A stretch of 64,000 bases of DNA from the NCBI GenBank assembly GCA_001600495.1, contig BCKE01000010.1:641942-705941 (forward strand), read 5' to 3'. The notes under the pieces were generated by a model. It saw only the letters and a list, made by a program, of their open reading frames with translations. It did not search any database and was not told where the DNA came from. Position 1 is the first letter of the stretch; each line of letters begins with the position of its first letter. The position numbers were made by a program, and so were the translations under genes. This DNA comes from Pilasporangium apinafurcum. Taxonomy: Eukaryota; Oomycota; Peronosporomycetes; Pythiales; Pythiaceae. Below, piece by piece: positions 23,417-35,730 of this stretch.

Positions 23417-25561
23417 TTACTTCTTCTTTAATCGAACTTTGCCATCTTCATCAATTTCGGCTTGTACATGAGCGTTCTCTAACACTGATGCGGAGGCGGA
23501 ATCCATACCTTGTGGCCGCAGCGCATTGATATAGGCTTGATTGGGTTCGTTTCCTTCACACAAATTGCGCAGCGCTACTAACGACCATTCTCGAAGCATT
23601 GGGTTGGCCTCGTCAATGTTGCAATGATTCAGAAAGAGTGGGATATAACCTTCTTCCCGAACAAGATCCTGATGCACTGAGTGCCGGTAGCAGAGGTTTC
23701 CAATCGCTCGAATGAGACCGGATCGGTATCCAAATGGCTCTCCGTATTTTTCCTGTAGTTGAATCACTGAAGCAGCATCGCCAGCAACGTTGGTCTTTTT
23801 GTTCATACCTAGTGGCCGAAGAGACCAGACTCGTTGTAATTCCTGAAGCAGGGAGCAAAGTAGATCTTGAGCAATCTTTCCGTGTAGTAGTGCTGAATGG
23901 AGCGTTAACTCTCCCATAATGTCCAATAACATCAGCTTAGCGTCGTTCTCAAGTTGAATCCACATCAACTTTCGCACTTCCTCAACATCATCGGGACGGT
24001 CTTCGTTGTCCACTGTGATCACATAGATCCACGTACTCGTTATGAACTCAAAAGTCATAGTGGAAACTTTCATGTTTTCGTGTACATCATCAGTGTGCTC
24101 TTGCACAGTTGACGTGGCTCGCGCTGCTGAAGGAGTTGAAGTAATCCACATTGTAAGCATGCGCAATAAAATTAATTGCTCAGGTGTAACGCGCGACCAT
24201 AATTTACTTAGCATATGTGCTCCAACTGCATTGTAGAGGTCCTTCATGTGCCCAGCACGGAAAAGAACATGGAATAACACACAAATCCATTCAAATGCAG
24301 GGTCATCCTCGTCAATTTGTTGACGTCCAAAACCCAACGTGGTATCGGATGAGGGAGTGGACGGGGTTGGTTTTTGCAAACATCGCTGAAGTAGAGTGAT
24401 CACAAGATTTCGAGCACACACCTGTGGGCAAAGAAATCATAATTTCATGATTACATAAAGAGCGAGTGAAATAGCGCAGTCTTACCAGATCGATGCGACG
24501 AGCCTTCACTGTATCCATTGCTTCACTTGAATTTACGCAGTTTAACAACAGCGCTGTAGTGAATGCGATAACTTTTCGATGCTGATGACACTCTACTAAT
24601 ACTTTCTGTAACACGTATTATCCAAAGGTTATTCCATACACGTCCACATATTCTTTCGTAATGATAATGATGATGATACCTGGAAATCATCCGGAAAGAA
24701 CAGTTCCCATGCGATTTGTTGATTTTGCTCATTACCTGTCACACAGTTCACGCAGAACTGCAAGGCAATCTGAGAAAGAAGCACCACCGATCTTAAGGAT
24801 TCAACACATACATGTAAGTCGTTTTTCCTTGCTAAAGCTTTTGCAACAAAATGACCCAAGGTTCCCTTACCTTTTCAGGGTGTCATCTTCAGTGTCCATC
24901 CAGAGACAGCATCGCATAATCATCATGTGGGTCTGTGTACGAGTATGCAAGTTTTTTTGCATGAGCTACCAAAAAGACTTGGCCACATTTTCCTCTCTCC
25001 GAACTCACCTTTTGGATCAAATGGTTGGCATGACATTGAGCTTGATTTGGCTTGCAGGCAGCACACGCATTACGCAAAAATCGAAACACAGATGTTGCAG
25101 TAGCAAGACGTTCCACGACAACGTTTTTATCCAAGATTTGAATGCTTGTGGGTGAGAATTCCACACTATTCAATGCACCAGTGCTATTATGCTGGCTAAG
25201 AAGCGCGTTTGTTTGGTTTCGATCCACTCGAAGTGTATACCCCATGCCATCATCATCCATATGGTCACCTCCGTTGACACCATCACTCACGGGCTGTCCA
25301 TCGATCGTCAAGTTACTCGTGGTTGCCATACAGATGTTTACTTCCAAGTCATTCATGCATTCCTCCAATAATTGCGCCACTTGTACCCACACATCGGACT
25401 GTCCAAGCGATTCGCTATTTCCGAAAAGAAAACACAGATACATACACCACATGGAATATTACCAAAGATATATCAAGCAAACGTATTTCACGCAGAGTAG
25501 AAGATATTTACCGGAAGGAATCGCTCCGACATTCTGCAGCCAACACCTCGAATTCCGCCAT
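23417..25561 (-). CDS. ATXN10: Ataxin-10 homologue
   Basis: Six exons on the minus strand (25561-25512, 25414-25009, 24932-24871, 24827-24680, 24605-24486, 24421-23417) join in frame to 596 residues. The C-terminal ataxin-10 domain is clear (about residues 480-565): GYRSGLIRAIGNLCYRHSVHQD, IPLFLNHCNIDEANPMLREW and ALRNLCEGNEPNQAYI. The rest is helical armadillo-like repeat (e.g. VFRFLRNACAACKPNQAQ, IALQFCVNCVTGNEQNQQI). Ataxin-10 family members act in cytokinesis, septation and neuronal survival depending on lineage; the biochemical role is unclear. The protein is longer than the human one (475 residues), mainly through an acidic insert near residue 60-90. The 62-bp third exon was placed by phase and its splice sites. 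The gene is convergent with the DENND4-like gene, 198 bp apart. Confidence 0.9.
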
Positions 25562-27221
<1,660 letters not shown>

Positions 27222-28324
27222 GTCGTGTGAGCATCGCTGGAAGTGGTAGTGGTTTATTCTTTTCCTTTTCTACTGATAGTATACTGCGTGCACGTTGGTG
27301 CTTCCATGCAGTGCATAAGTATTTATCCGTATTTGCTTGCGAAGAATGTATAATTTCTTGCTCTTACAATTTTCTTGCTGTTATTGTTACTGTGAACGCA
27401 ACACTCATTGCAATCTTGTGCCGCTCATGCGGTCTCTCATTATTCATAAAGTGACTTAACCACCATTTGGTCATTTCAAGAAAATGGCTATTGTAGGTGT
27501 TGACGAATTTTCGTACTTAATCGAAGTTTTGAGAAAAACACGAATTTATATTTTTGTCGAAATGCACTTTCATTTTCATCATGCTTGAGCGAGAGCAAAA
27601 CGAGTGGATGCATCATGGATCTTATCCCGCCGACGACTCTATGAAACTTGGAGGTTGACTACCTATTCCGGAAAGCTACGATCTCCATGGACTAGCACCA
27701 AAGTTGAACAACGACGAATAGTCGCCTGCTGCAACAAGATTAAGCAGCCAAAATTCGTGGATTTAATATCATGGGATCGCCTCAAACTGCATTTCTCGAA
27801 ACGATAGTTAGCCACACTATTTTTAACTTAAAACGTTGACATTTATTGTATTCTTGACACGTTTTTTCGGTCAAAATGAGCTAGATGGATTAAATTAGAA
27901 AATAGCACTTGAAGCCCAAAATTAGACTCTTTGCGCACTTCTCCACCAAAAGCAATCGAAGAATTCTTCTTTTCCTTTTTGAGCGAACATTATTTTTTTG
28001 CTTAACTATTAACTCTGGGTACATTTAACGATTTTCGAAGTTACACATGACCAAAAGCTAAAGATCTTCCGCTTTTTAACTCTGTGCATAGCTCAAATTA
28101 TTAATTTGAGCAGCAACAACATTGTTAGATAATAACGTTGCCACTTATGCAATTGTCACTGCATGTGTTTATCAACAAAATCCATTCATCAGGGATGCTC
28201 GTCGTTCACTTCATATTGTACTCAGGAACACAAGCGAACAGTCGAGAAAATGAACATCATAATAAAAATACGACACTGTACTTTACAGCCAAACGAATGT
28301 ATGTGTAGTGCGATAGCCAACTTT
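27222..28324. other. Intergenic, AT-rich
   Basis: About 1.1 kb between the 3' ends of H3 and IFT20. AT-rich with homopolymer runs. Short open frames (for example 27604-27807) have no recognisable product. Nothing else seen. Confidence 0.5.
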
Positions 28325-28977
28325 CTACGCCTCATTGTTGCTGAGCTTGTCAATTAGTAATTGTTGCTCATCTACGATCTTGGTTAGCGATTGATACTGT
28401 AGATTGTATCTACCAGTACAACATCCATCGATTGGTACTTACTACTGGCACCAACTTCCAAAAAGAATCAAGAGCAGTTACTCACCGTTCTAGCTCGGTT
28501 TGCTTTTCTTTGATCAGCAGCTCTAACATTTGCTTCTGTCGATTGCGGTTCTCAATTTCGCTATCAACTCGATTTCGTTGTCCAATTGCCTTTTGGAATG
28601 ACGCGATCAGAAACGCAAATAAACGTCACCAATATCACAAGGTAAAGAACAGTCGGGTGCACAGCATACCTTTAGCTTTTCTCTCTCAATTCGCTTTGCC
28701 TGCCCTTCGAGCACTTCTAAGACGCCTTTGATAATCTCATGGAACTCCTCTAGCTCTAATCAAAATACATAGCGTCATTAGAAACAATTGCATCCGACAC
28801 GTACTATCAGCAAGTATTCGACTCGGCAAACAAGATTTGTTGATATGTACTTGTCGAAAACTGGTTGCTTTCTTGCTCCAAGTCCTGCGTATGTGTTATA
28901 TTCTCCTTCTCCAGCACACGTACACGAAATTCTTCGTCAAAAGAGATCCGTGGCAACTGGTTATCTCCTCGACTCAT
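28325..28977 (-). CDS. IFT20: Intraflagellar transport protein 20
   Basis: Four small exons on the minus strand (28977-28851, 28755-28670, 28589-28486, 28409-28325) join in frame to 133 residues, the length of animal IFT20 (132). It has the family pattern: FDEEFRVRVLE at the N-terminus, a coiled coil throughout, and the conserved core EREKLKAIGQRNRVDSE followed by ELLIKEKQTELERY and VDEQQLLIDKL. IFT20 is part of the IFT-B complex that carries cargo from the Golgi to, and along, flagella. Its presence implies that the organism makes flagellated cells (zoospores). The gene was only visible after splicing because each exon is shorter than about 130 bp. Confidence 0.88.
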
Positions 28978-29161
28978 AGCTTTTTCTCACTCCTCCTATC
29001 CTCGTTAAGTGAGCAGCCACCGAGTATTTTTCGCGACTTTTCATATCCTACCAGCATCCAAACCGATATATTCAATCGGTATTTATGTGGACCACTTCGA
29101 TTTACTAGTTTCAGATATATCGAACAGAGCAGGAACTGTTGCAAAGACAGAAAATTCCAAG

Positions 29162-29894
29162 ATGAACACGAACGTCAAGCGGCTAAGGAAGGAGCTGCAG
29201 GAGCTGAAGAAGAACCCAGAAGAGGACATGGTGCTGTATCCGGAGGAAGACACCATAATGCGATGGAAGGCGTTTATTCGTGGTCCGAAAGACACGCCAT
29301 TCGAGAATCGCTGCTTCGAATTGGCGATCCAGACAACACCTTTGTATCCGATGGAGCCCCCAAAGATGAAATTTATCACCAAGATCTTTCATCCCAATGT
29401 TCATTTCAAGGTACTTTGATGGGGATGAAGAGCTTTATGCATAATATTTGGTTGTATTGGCTGACTCTGGTGGGCTAATACTGGTCGGTGTTTGCGATTG
29501 ACCAGGATGGAAGCATTTGCTTGGATATTCTCAAACGCGAATGGTCTCCTGCATGGACTTTGCGGGTACGTACGATTGCAGTTACTGTTTTTAAGTGAAC
29601 TTCTCTAATGCGGTTTATGTGGACGAATATTGAATTGTAGGCGGCATGCTTGGCTGTTATTTCACTGCTGTCAGATCCTGCTGCTGACTCACCCCTCAAC
29701 TGTGACGCAGGTAACGATGTTGCTTCAATTCTTTCGGCTATCGGATCTAAATCTGATATGTATTCCCTAACACGCATACGTTATGTATCACAGGGAATAT
29801 GATTCGCGCAGGTGATATGCTTGCCTATAACACTATGGCCGAAATGTACACGGAGGAATATGGACTACATGAACTTCCAAAAGACCCGTTTTAA
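29162..29894 (+). CDS. PEX4: Ubiquitin-conjugating enzyme E2, PEX4 type
   Basis: Four exons (29162-29410, 29506-29565, 29641-29710, 29794-29894) join in frame to 159 residues. The UBC fold is complete: YPMEPPKMKF, HPN at the active-site loop, catalytic Cys in DGSICLDIL, and EWSPAWTLR. The C-terminal SPLNCDAGNMIRAGD with YNTMAEMYTEEYG is typical of PEX4 (plant UBC21), the peroxisomal E2 that mono-ubiquitinates the receptor PEX5 so it can be recycled. Other E2 subfamilies lack the NCDAGN block. The first ATG of the open frame lies upstream (29009), but 29162 puts the first UBC helix at the usual place. It is divergent from IFT20, with 184 bp between starts. Confidence 0.9.
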
Positions 29895-30020
29895 TTTCGA
29901 TCTGCGATGAATTGCTATTTACAACAACATCGAGATACCAATAACACATGTGTTGATAAATGCTCTATGCGCTCTCTACATAATACTTTTTGAAGTACTT
30001 GGTTTCGGATGATATTTCTA

Positions 30021-31639
30021 TTATTCGCTAGTCCTGCTTTCATCAGATTTTGTGGGTGATGTAATAGGTGGATGACGCAACGATTCGTCGACCAAGTCAC
30101 CGTAATAGGCAATGATGACTTTCCACTGCCGATTCAGATACATGTTTTCGCACTCAACCACCTCGTCGGGACAAAGCGCTTCCAGGGTCCCGGACGGGGT
30201 AGTTTTTGGCAAGTAGTACACAACATTCTTGGTGACTTTGCGTGCGATCGCGAACAACTTTACTCCACACACGTCTTTCACCATCATTTCGTCCAACCGG
30301 AAATGATCTCGGTTGTATTTCAATCCTCCCCAAGGTGGGGACAGGAATACAACGTCTGCTTTCAAATTTGGCAGTATGTCGATCGAGTTCCCGACAATAA
30401 ACTCAATTTTGTCGGCTACGCCATATATCGCTGCGTTGTGCTTCGCCATCCGAATCTTTTCGGGATCAATGTCGATTGCGATCACCTGCTTGCATGTCAT
30501 AGCGAGTTGGATGACATTACCCCCACAACCAGCGAATGGATCAACGATGATGTCACATTGGCAGCGTGATGCAATATACTCGGCAATTGCTTGAGGGGTG
30601 ACCTGTGGCAACAAGTAATATAAATTAGACTTGATAATTTCTGAACTCATCAATTAGCCTGATAGTAATGACGCACCGAGTACCAACTCTCATAGTCCAA
30701 AAGGATTCCTTCATCATACTTGTAAAACAAACTCTTGCGCTGTTTCCAGAACTTCAGAATGCTTTCGTCCACTACACCATTAATACATCAACAACGATTA
30801 ATTGCAATCGAAAATAGTTATATAACTCCAAGCTTACTGACCTGTTGGTGGCAGCTGCTGAGAGGTATGAACTACAGCAACAGAATCCTGCTGCTGTGTG
30901 TCGTGCTGTGTCTGTTCATCATCCACAAACTCACCTTTCGCTGCAGATAAGGCTGATCGGATAGTATTACCATCACTTTCTTCTTCAAGTTTTCCAGTCA
31001 TCCCATTTGTTTCTGGGCTTATGCCACGATTTTGCTCTCCAAATTCCACTACTTCCACATATCGCTTTGTGATTTCTCCATCCGAGTCATATTTTACATG
31101 AAGTTTTTCAACAACTGCGTTATTGACGTCTGGATTCCCTATTGGTGCTAAACCACAATTGCTTTTCTCGTCCTTCACACCATTGACACTATCGCACGGC
31201 TTCATATCGTCTGCATCACTTCTCATCACTCGTGCGCGCTTTCTTTTCTTGCTGGCATTTGCTCCTGTTCTCTTTCTTGACCCAAAGCTCAGTGGAAGAC
31301 TCCCTTCTAATCCTGCAGCCAGCATCTCCTGCTGCAACTGCGCCTGTGCAGCATCAAACATACGCTCACTCTCAATATCAGCGCTCTCATTGTCTTCTTC
31401 GCCTTTCTCAGCATAGTCCTGTCGCGGCCGTTTGCGACCTTGTGTTGAATACAGGCGGTGGTGGCGGTCTTGCTCTTTCTTCCGTAACTTCTACACAATG
31501 ACAACAACCATACAACAAATACATATATGCTAACTCAGCATATGTACTCATCAATATTCACTCTTATATGTGGTCGACGTACCGTATCCACTGTCGTAAC
31601 ACCATTCTTGCTCACCAATCGCACTTCCACCACCACCAT
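30021..31639 (-). CDS. TGS1: Trimethylguanosine synthase
   Basis: Four exons on the minus strand (31639-31583, 31490-30842, 30771-30677, 30602-30021) join in frame to 460 residues. TGS1 converts the m7G cap of snRNAs and snoRNAs to the 2,2,7-trimethylguanosine cap using S-adenosylmethionine. The family entry motif KFWKQRKSLFYKYDEGI with DYESWYSVTPQAIAEYI is followed by the Rossmann methyltransferase core: DPFAGCGGN (SAM binding), AIDIDPEKI, and the catalytic SPPWGG whose Trp stacks on the cap. The N-terminal 240 residues are acidic and low complexity with a KKRKRAR nuclear-type signal. The first exon encodes only 19 residues (MVVVEVRLVSKNGVTTVDT) and ends 157 bp from the divergent SEL1L-like start. 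Confidence 0.93.
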
Positions 31640-31796
31640 GTTTCTGATTGACGATAGCGATATTCACTTTGTCAAATGTATACTTAATCAGATAATAAAT
31701 ATCGTCTTTAAGTACTCGATGAGTGATGGTCGTCGTTGGAGCAGAAAGATTCTGCGTATTGAAGTTGAGCGAAAAGGCAACAGAACGCGCTTGGAA
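31640..31796. promoter_or_regulatory. Short bidirectional promoter region TGS1/SEL1L
   Basis: Only 157 bp separate the divergent starts of TGS1 (31639, minus) and the SEL1L-like gene (31797, plus), so both must share upstream DNA or overlap in their 5' leaders. The SEL1L frame stays open back to 31527, so a start further upstream would overlap TGS1 exon 1. Confidence 0.5.
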
Positions 31797-34700
31797 ATGC
31801 GAGCAAGTTATGTAGAAAGCAGATGGGCTGGGTTGATCAACATCTTTCTCTTGGTGTTATGGGTTATATGGAGCGTTGCCTATGCCAATAGCAAGGTTGT
31901 GGATGCTAACAGAGCACACTTTCAAGATGATGATGATGATGTCTTGAAGTGGTTTGTTGTGACACAATCACCTCAAGACGAACATCCACTGATCGAGTGG
32001 AGCGCAAATACAAATGTGAGTGTTTGTGCGCTGGATACCTTTCATTTTCTCACCAAATTCCCGGTGTCGGTGGAAACGAAAACAGCTCGCGCTCTTATTG
32101 AAAGCAAAGCTCGTGGATATTTTCTCATTCAATTAGTAGCGCATAACGTAGATGGCATTGAAAGAGGAGCTGTTTTGTCATCCTCGGAGCTACATATTGT
32201 GCGTATACTCTCTTCAAATCTCCCAAGTAACAATGAATCAGGTACTATTGCGGATCAAGTGACAACAGTGATAGAAGAGGAAGACTCGGATGCTGAATCC
32301 ACGTCATGTCGACTTGAATGCGACCTCGATACACCGTTTTGTACTCCTACACTCTTGAGCATAAACTTTCCGGATGTAAATACGCATGATCAGGAGAGTA
32401 TTAACGATAAAACGGACGATATCTCGGCAACTTCATCGTCTGTACGAGTCAACCACTCTATCATATTAACCTTCGCGGAACCGACAAACCGGCCAAGCGT
32501 AACAAACAAGAAGCAAATTGAAGATTTGATTGCATTTCCGGTGTATCTTGGCGATAAAATGACTGGTATGTGGTCTGAAGATGGCCGTGTACTGAGTATT
32601 AAAGTGCTGGATATCGATGAAAGTAGACTTCCGCCATTAGCAGTGCTTATGGAAGCGTTGCCACGAACGACAATTGTGTGTGCAAGTGATACTTCTACGG
32701 ACGCCAATACAGGCCGTACGAATGATTTTGATGATGCTTATGAGACGGTACTACTTCACGGCGAATGGACCTTTCGAATTGAGCCCACGGGTGAGTTTGA
32801 TATTGTAATTTCCTCACCTGATAATCGACTATCGACTTTCGATCCCATCAGTTCTCCTATATTTTCTGTCAGTAAATGCGAGTCATCTTCGCTAGTGTTG
32901 TACTCGTCTTCAACAATCGTGAAAAAAACATCGCTACCAAACAGGCGAATAACATCCCCAACTTTTCAACTCCATGGCATTATTACTCATGCGGGACAGG
33001 AAGGGTACATACTGCCACACGACATGATCGGCATCTCGGAAACTATGGGATCGTGGAGCTTAAATATGTGGGTGTTTCTGGCACAGGACTCCACAGGTAG
33101 CTTTCGAACATTGTTTTACAATGGGAACGGTCAGGGTGAGCAACGAACTCCGTCTGCCTGGTGGAAACCTAATGATCGCAGATTGGTTTTGCGAGTGAGT
33201 ACGGAAATGAATGCTGATGTGGGACTCGATAGTAACCAAGAGCTTCCACTTCGACAATGGGTGAATTTGGGTTTTACATTTAGCAATGCCACTGCTGCTA
33301 CCCATACTGATATGGCTAGCATGTGCAGAGAACATGCGGGTTCATGCAAAAATGGCCAAACATGGTACTATGCGATCACATTCCTTGTTAACGGCGTCAT
33401 CGACCAGGAGGTACTGGTGTATGCTCCGGCTATACCAAACATGGGGCCATTGCATATGGGCAAAGGACCATGGACTAATGGCATGGAAGGCTTTATTAGT
33501 AATCTCCGCGTGTTCGCAAGTCCATTACTTCCCGATGAGCACCACTCGTATTATATGCAGGAAAAGGATATGCATCGAAACTTCAACAATCTGGATACAA
33601 GTCTAGACGCGAACACCATGGACCTCCTCAAGGCTGCTGCGGTGAATCCGACTACTCAAATTTCTTACTTGGCTCAGGTATTTACTCCAATGGAGAGTCA
33701 ACATACGCTTGATCAAAACGATCCGATGGAGACGAATCTACTTATGACTCCTATCCTACAACAGGATGAAGATGCTTTTGGTAAACTCCGGGCTCATATA
33801 TTTAATAAAGCAGTATTGGCGGTGGAACGTTGCGACGTCAATGCATGGGATCTTTTAAAGGAAGCCGCTGATCTTGGACATCCTGACGCACTATTTGATA
33901 TTGGCACATCGCATCTGTATGGAGAATACAAATTTCCGGACAAATGTTCTAAACAGATATTAACTGCACTACCCGTTGAATTAAATTTTGAAACGGCGAG
34001 AGATGCACTTGAGAAAGCTTTGCATGGCGGACATTGGGATGCAGGGAAACCATTGGCATTGGCTGCAGTAGCTGGTGTGTCTAAGAATGCTCAGCGCTTG
34101 AAGAACTTCACCATTGGGTTATACCATTTAGCCGCTACCACGGGACAAAAAGATTCTTTTGCCATTCTTGGTCATCGATACAAACAAGGTGAAGGGATAT
34201 CTTCGCAGGTAGCAATTGCTGCGTATTATTACTATCACGCAGCAATCGATGCATCGATTGCATATCACGAACATGGGCAGGAGCCACTCCACGAAATGAA
34301 TCGTCTGTATGATGCATTTCACGACAATATCGCGAAGGGCCAGCTTGGCGATGATGATGAGCTTATTCAGTTCCAGCAGATGCGTGCTGATAAAGATGGA
34401 GATGTGGGTGCGATGACTGCAATGGGCGACTTGTACTATTGGGGTGTACGTGGTATTGTTCGTAACCAAGCGAGAGCTTTTCAGTATTACCACCGAGCAG
34501 CTACGCGTGGTCACGTAGGTGCACAGACTGCGGTAGCAGGGATGCTGTTGAAAGGCGAAGGGGTACCACAAGACAATACCAGTGCCATCGCTTGGTACGA
34601 ACGAGCGGCAAAGCAGAATCATACTCGCGCGCTGAACGGTTTAGGGTTCATTCATTTCCATGGAAGCGGAGGTGTGGAAGAGAACAAGACAGCTGCTTTG

Positions 34701-35642
34701 GAGTATTTTGAACGAGCCGCTGCAAATGAAGAAGACGGAGATAGTGCGTTCAATGCAGGCTATTGCCATGCCTTTGGACTCGGCACCGTCGTGAATGTGA
34801 CACGAGCCATGCAATATTATGATGTCGCTGCTCGAAAGTTCGGACATTTCGATGCCATCTTCGAAATGGGCAAGATTTGGATGAACGGTGTGGATGGCAT
34901 AGTACAACCAAGTATGGACCTCGCCGTGACTTATTTGAAAGCTGCAGCAGAAGGTGGTCGATGGGGGAAAACCATGCGAAACGGGTTTGAACTCTTTCTT
35001 AACAATGATTTCCAACGTGCCGCTATCTATTACCACGAAGCAAGCGAGTATGGCTACCCCATTGCAACCAGCAACTTGGCGTATTTGTACGATCAAAAGC
35101 TCTTGATCGATGGCGATCGAATCAGTGAGCAGCGTGCATTGGAGTATCTTTTGCGCACCAGCCACGAGAACCACGACAAAGAAGCGCTATTACGTATTGG
35201 TGATTACTATTTCTACGGCCGTGCCACCATACTGCAGCCAGACTATCAAGAAGCCATTCGATGGTACAGCCGCGCCAGTGCTGAGGGAGTTGAGGCAGGC
35301 GCGTACAATGTCGGCTACATGTATGATTATGGTATCGGTATAGAGCCGAATTGGGATCGTGCGGAGCGATACTACCATCGTGTGCTTGAGTTATCGTCTG
35401 GATCGATGGAAGCTTTGATTGTGGTGCGTCTCGCGTTGGCGCGAATAAGATTGTGCAAGTGGATGCATCAAACACCGCTAGAGCGATGGTTGTTTGGTAT
35501 GAACTGTTCTCCAACAAGGACAAACATTTTGTCCGAATACAAAGAGCCTTACGAGTTCATGCTGAATATCTGGGTCTCGTCGTGTACGACAGCAGTCCTT
35601 ATCACCATTGGTATTTGGTACTTTAGAAGAACAACCAGGTAA
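31797..35642 (+). CDS. SEL1L/HRD3-like ER-associated degradation protein
   Basis: Single-exon gene of 1281 residues from the methionine at 31797, chosen because it puts a signal-type hydrophobic run (LINIFLLVLWVIWSVAYA) at the N-terminus. The lumenal part has a LamG/concanavalin-like segment (about 415-600; GSWSLNMWVFLAQDS, WVNLGFTF, GFISNLRVF). Then come at least ten Sel1 repeats (about 680-1220; e.g. AMGDLYYWGVRGI, RAFQYYHRAATRGH, AIAWYERAAKQNH), and a C-terminal membrane helix (about 1254-1275; LITIGIWYF) ends in a basic tail. SEL1L/HRD3 holds the HRD1 ubiquitin ligase in the ER membrane and presents misfolded glycoproteins. One signal, many Sel1 repeats and one C-terminal anchor match that family; the LamG-like addition is also seen in some protist relatives, as far as I recall. 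Glucosidase II beta, another ER glycoprotein quality-control factor, is encoded 15 kb away. Confidence 0.82.
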   Translation: MRASYVESRWAGLINIFLLVLWVIWSVAYANSKVVDANRAHFQDDDDDVLKWFVVTQSPQDEHPLIEWSANTNVSVCALDTFHFLTKFPVSVETKTARALIESKARGYFLIQLVAHNVDGIERGAVLSSSELHIVRILSSNLPSNNESGTIADQVTTVIEEEDSDAESTSCRLECDLDTPFCTPTLLSINFPDVNTHDQESINDKTDDISATSSSVRVNHSIILTFAEPTNRPSVTNKKQIEDLIAFPVYLGDKMTGMWSEDGRVLSIKVLDIDESRLPPLAVLMEALPRTTIVCASDTSTDANTGRTNDFDDAYETVLLHGEWTFRIEPTGEFDIVISSPDNRLSTFDPISSPIFSVSKCESSSLVLYSSSTIVKKTSLPNRRITSPTFQLHGIITHAGQEGYILPHDMIGISETMGSWSLNMWVFLAQDSTGSFRTLFYNGNGQGEQRTPSAWWKPNDRRLVLRVSTEMNADVGLDSNQELPLRQWVNLGFTFSNATAATHTDMASMCREHAGSCKNGQTWYYAITFLVNGVIDQEVLVYAPAIPNMGPLHMGKGPWTNGMEGFISNLRVFASPLLPDEHHSYYMQEKDMHRNFNNLDTSLDANTMDLLKAAAVNPTTQISYLAQVFTPMESQHTLDQNDPMETNLLMTPILQQDEDAFGKLRAHIFNKAVLAVERCDVNAWDLLKEAADLGHPDALFDIGTSHLYGEYKFPDKCSKQILTALPVELNFETARDALEKALHGGHWDAGKPLALAAVAGVSKNAQRLKNFTIGLYHLAATTGQKDSFAILGHRYKQGEGISSQVAIAAYYYYHAAIDASIAYHEHGQEPLHEMNRLYDAFHDNIAKGQLGDDDELIQFQQMRADKDGDVGAMTAMGDLYYWGVRGIVRNQARAFQYYHRAATRGHVGAQTAVAGMLLKGEGVPQDNTSAIAWYERAAKQNHTRALNGLGFIHFHGSGGVEENKTAALEYFERAAANEEDGDSAFNAGYCHAFGLGTVVNVTRAMQYYDVAARKFGHFDAIFEMGKIWMNGVDGIVQPSMDLAVTYLKAAAEGGRWGKTMRNGFELFLNNDFQRAAIYYHEASEYGYPIATSNLAYLYDQKLLIDGDRISEQRALEYLLRTSHENHDKEALLRIGDYYFYGRATILQPDYQEAIRWYSRASAEGVEAGAYNVGYMYDYGIGIEPNWDRAERYYHRVLELSSGSMEALIVVRLALARIRLCKWMHQTPLERWLFGMNCSPTRTNILSEYKEPYEFMLNIWVSSCTTAVLITIGIWYFRRTTR

Positions 35643-35730
35643 GTAGGTCAAAAGATATATTGCAAATTTAATATGTTAAATATCGCACAACTATGCCAAA
35701 AAAAACGCGAGCACCTCCAAAACTGGGCCA

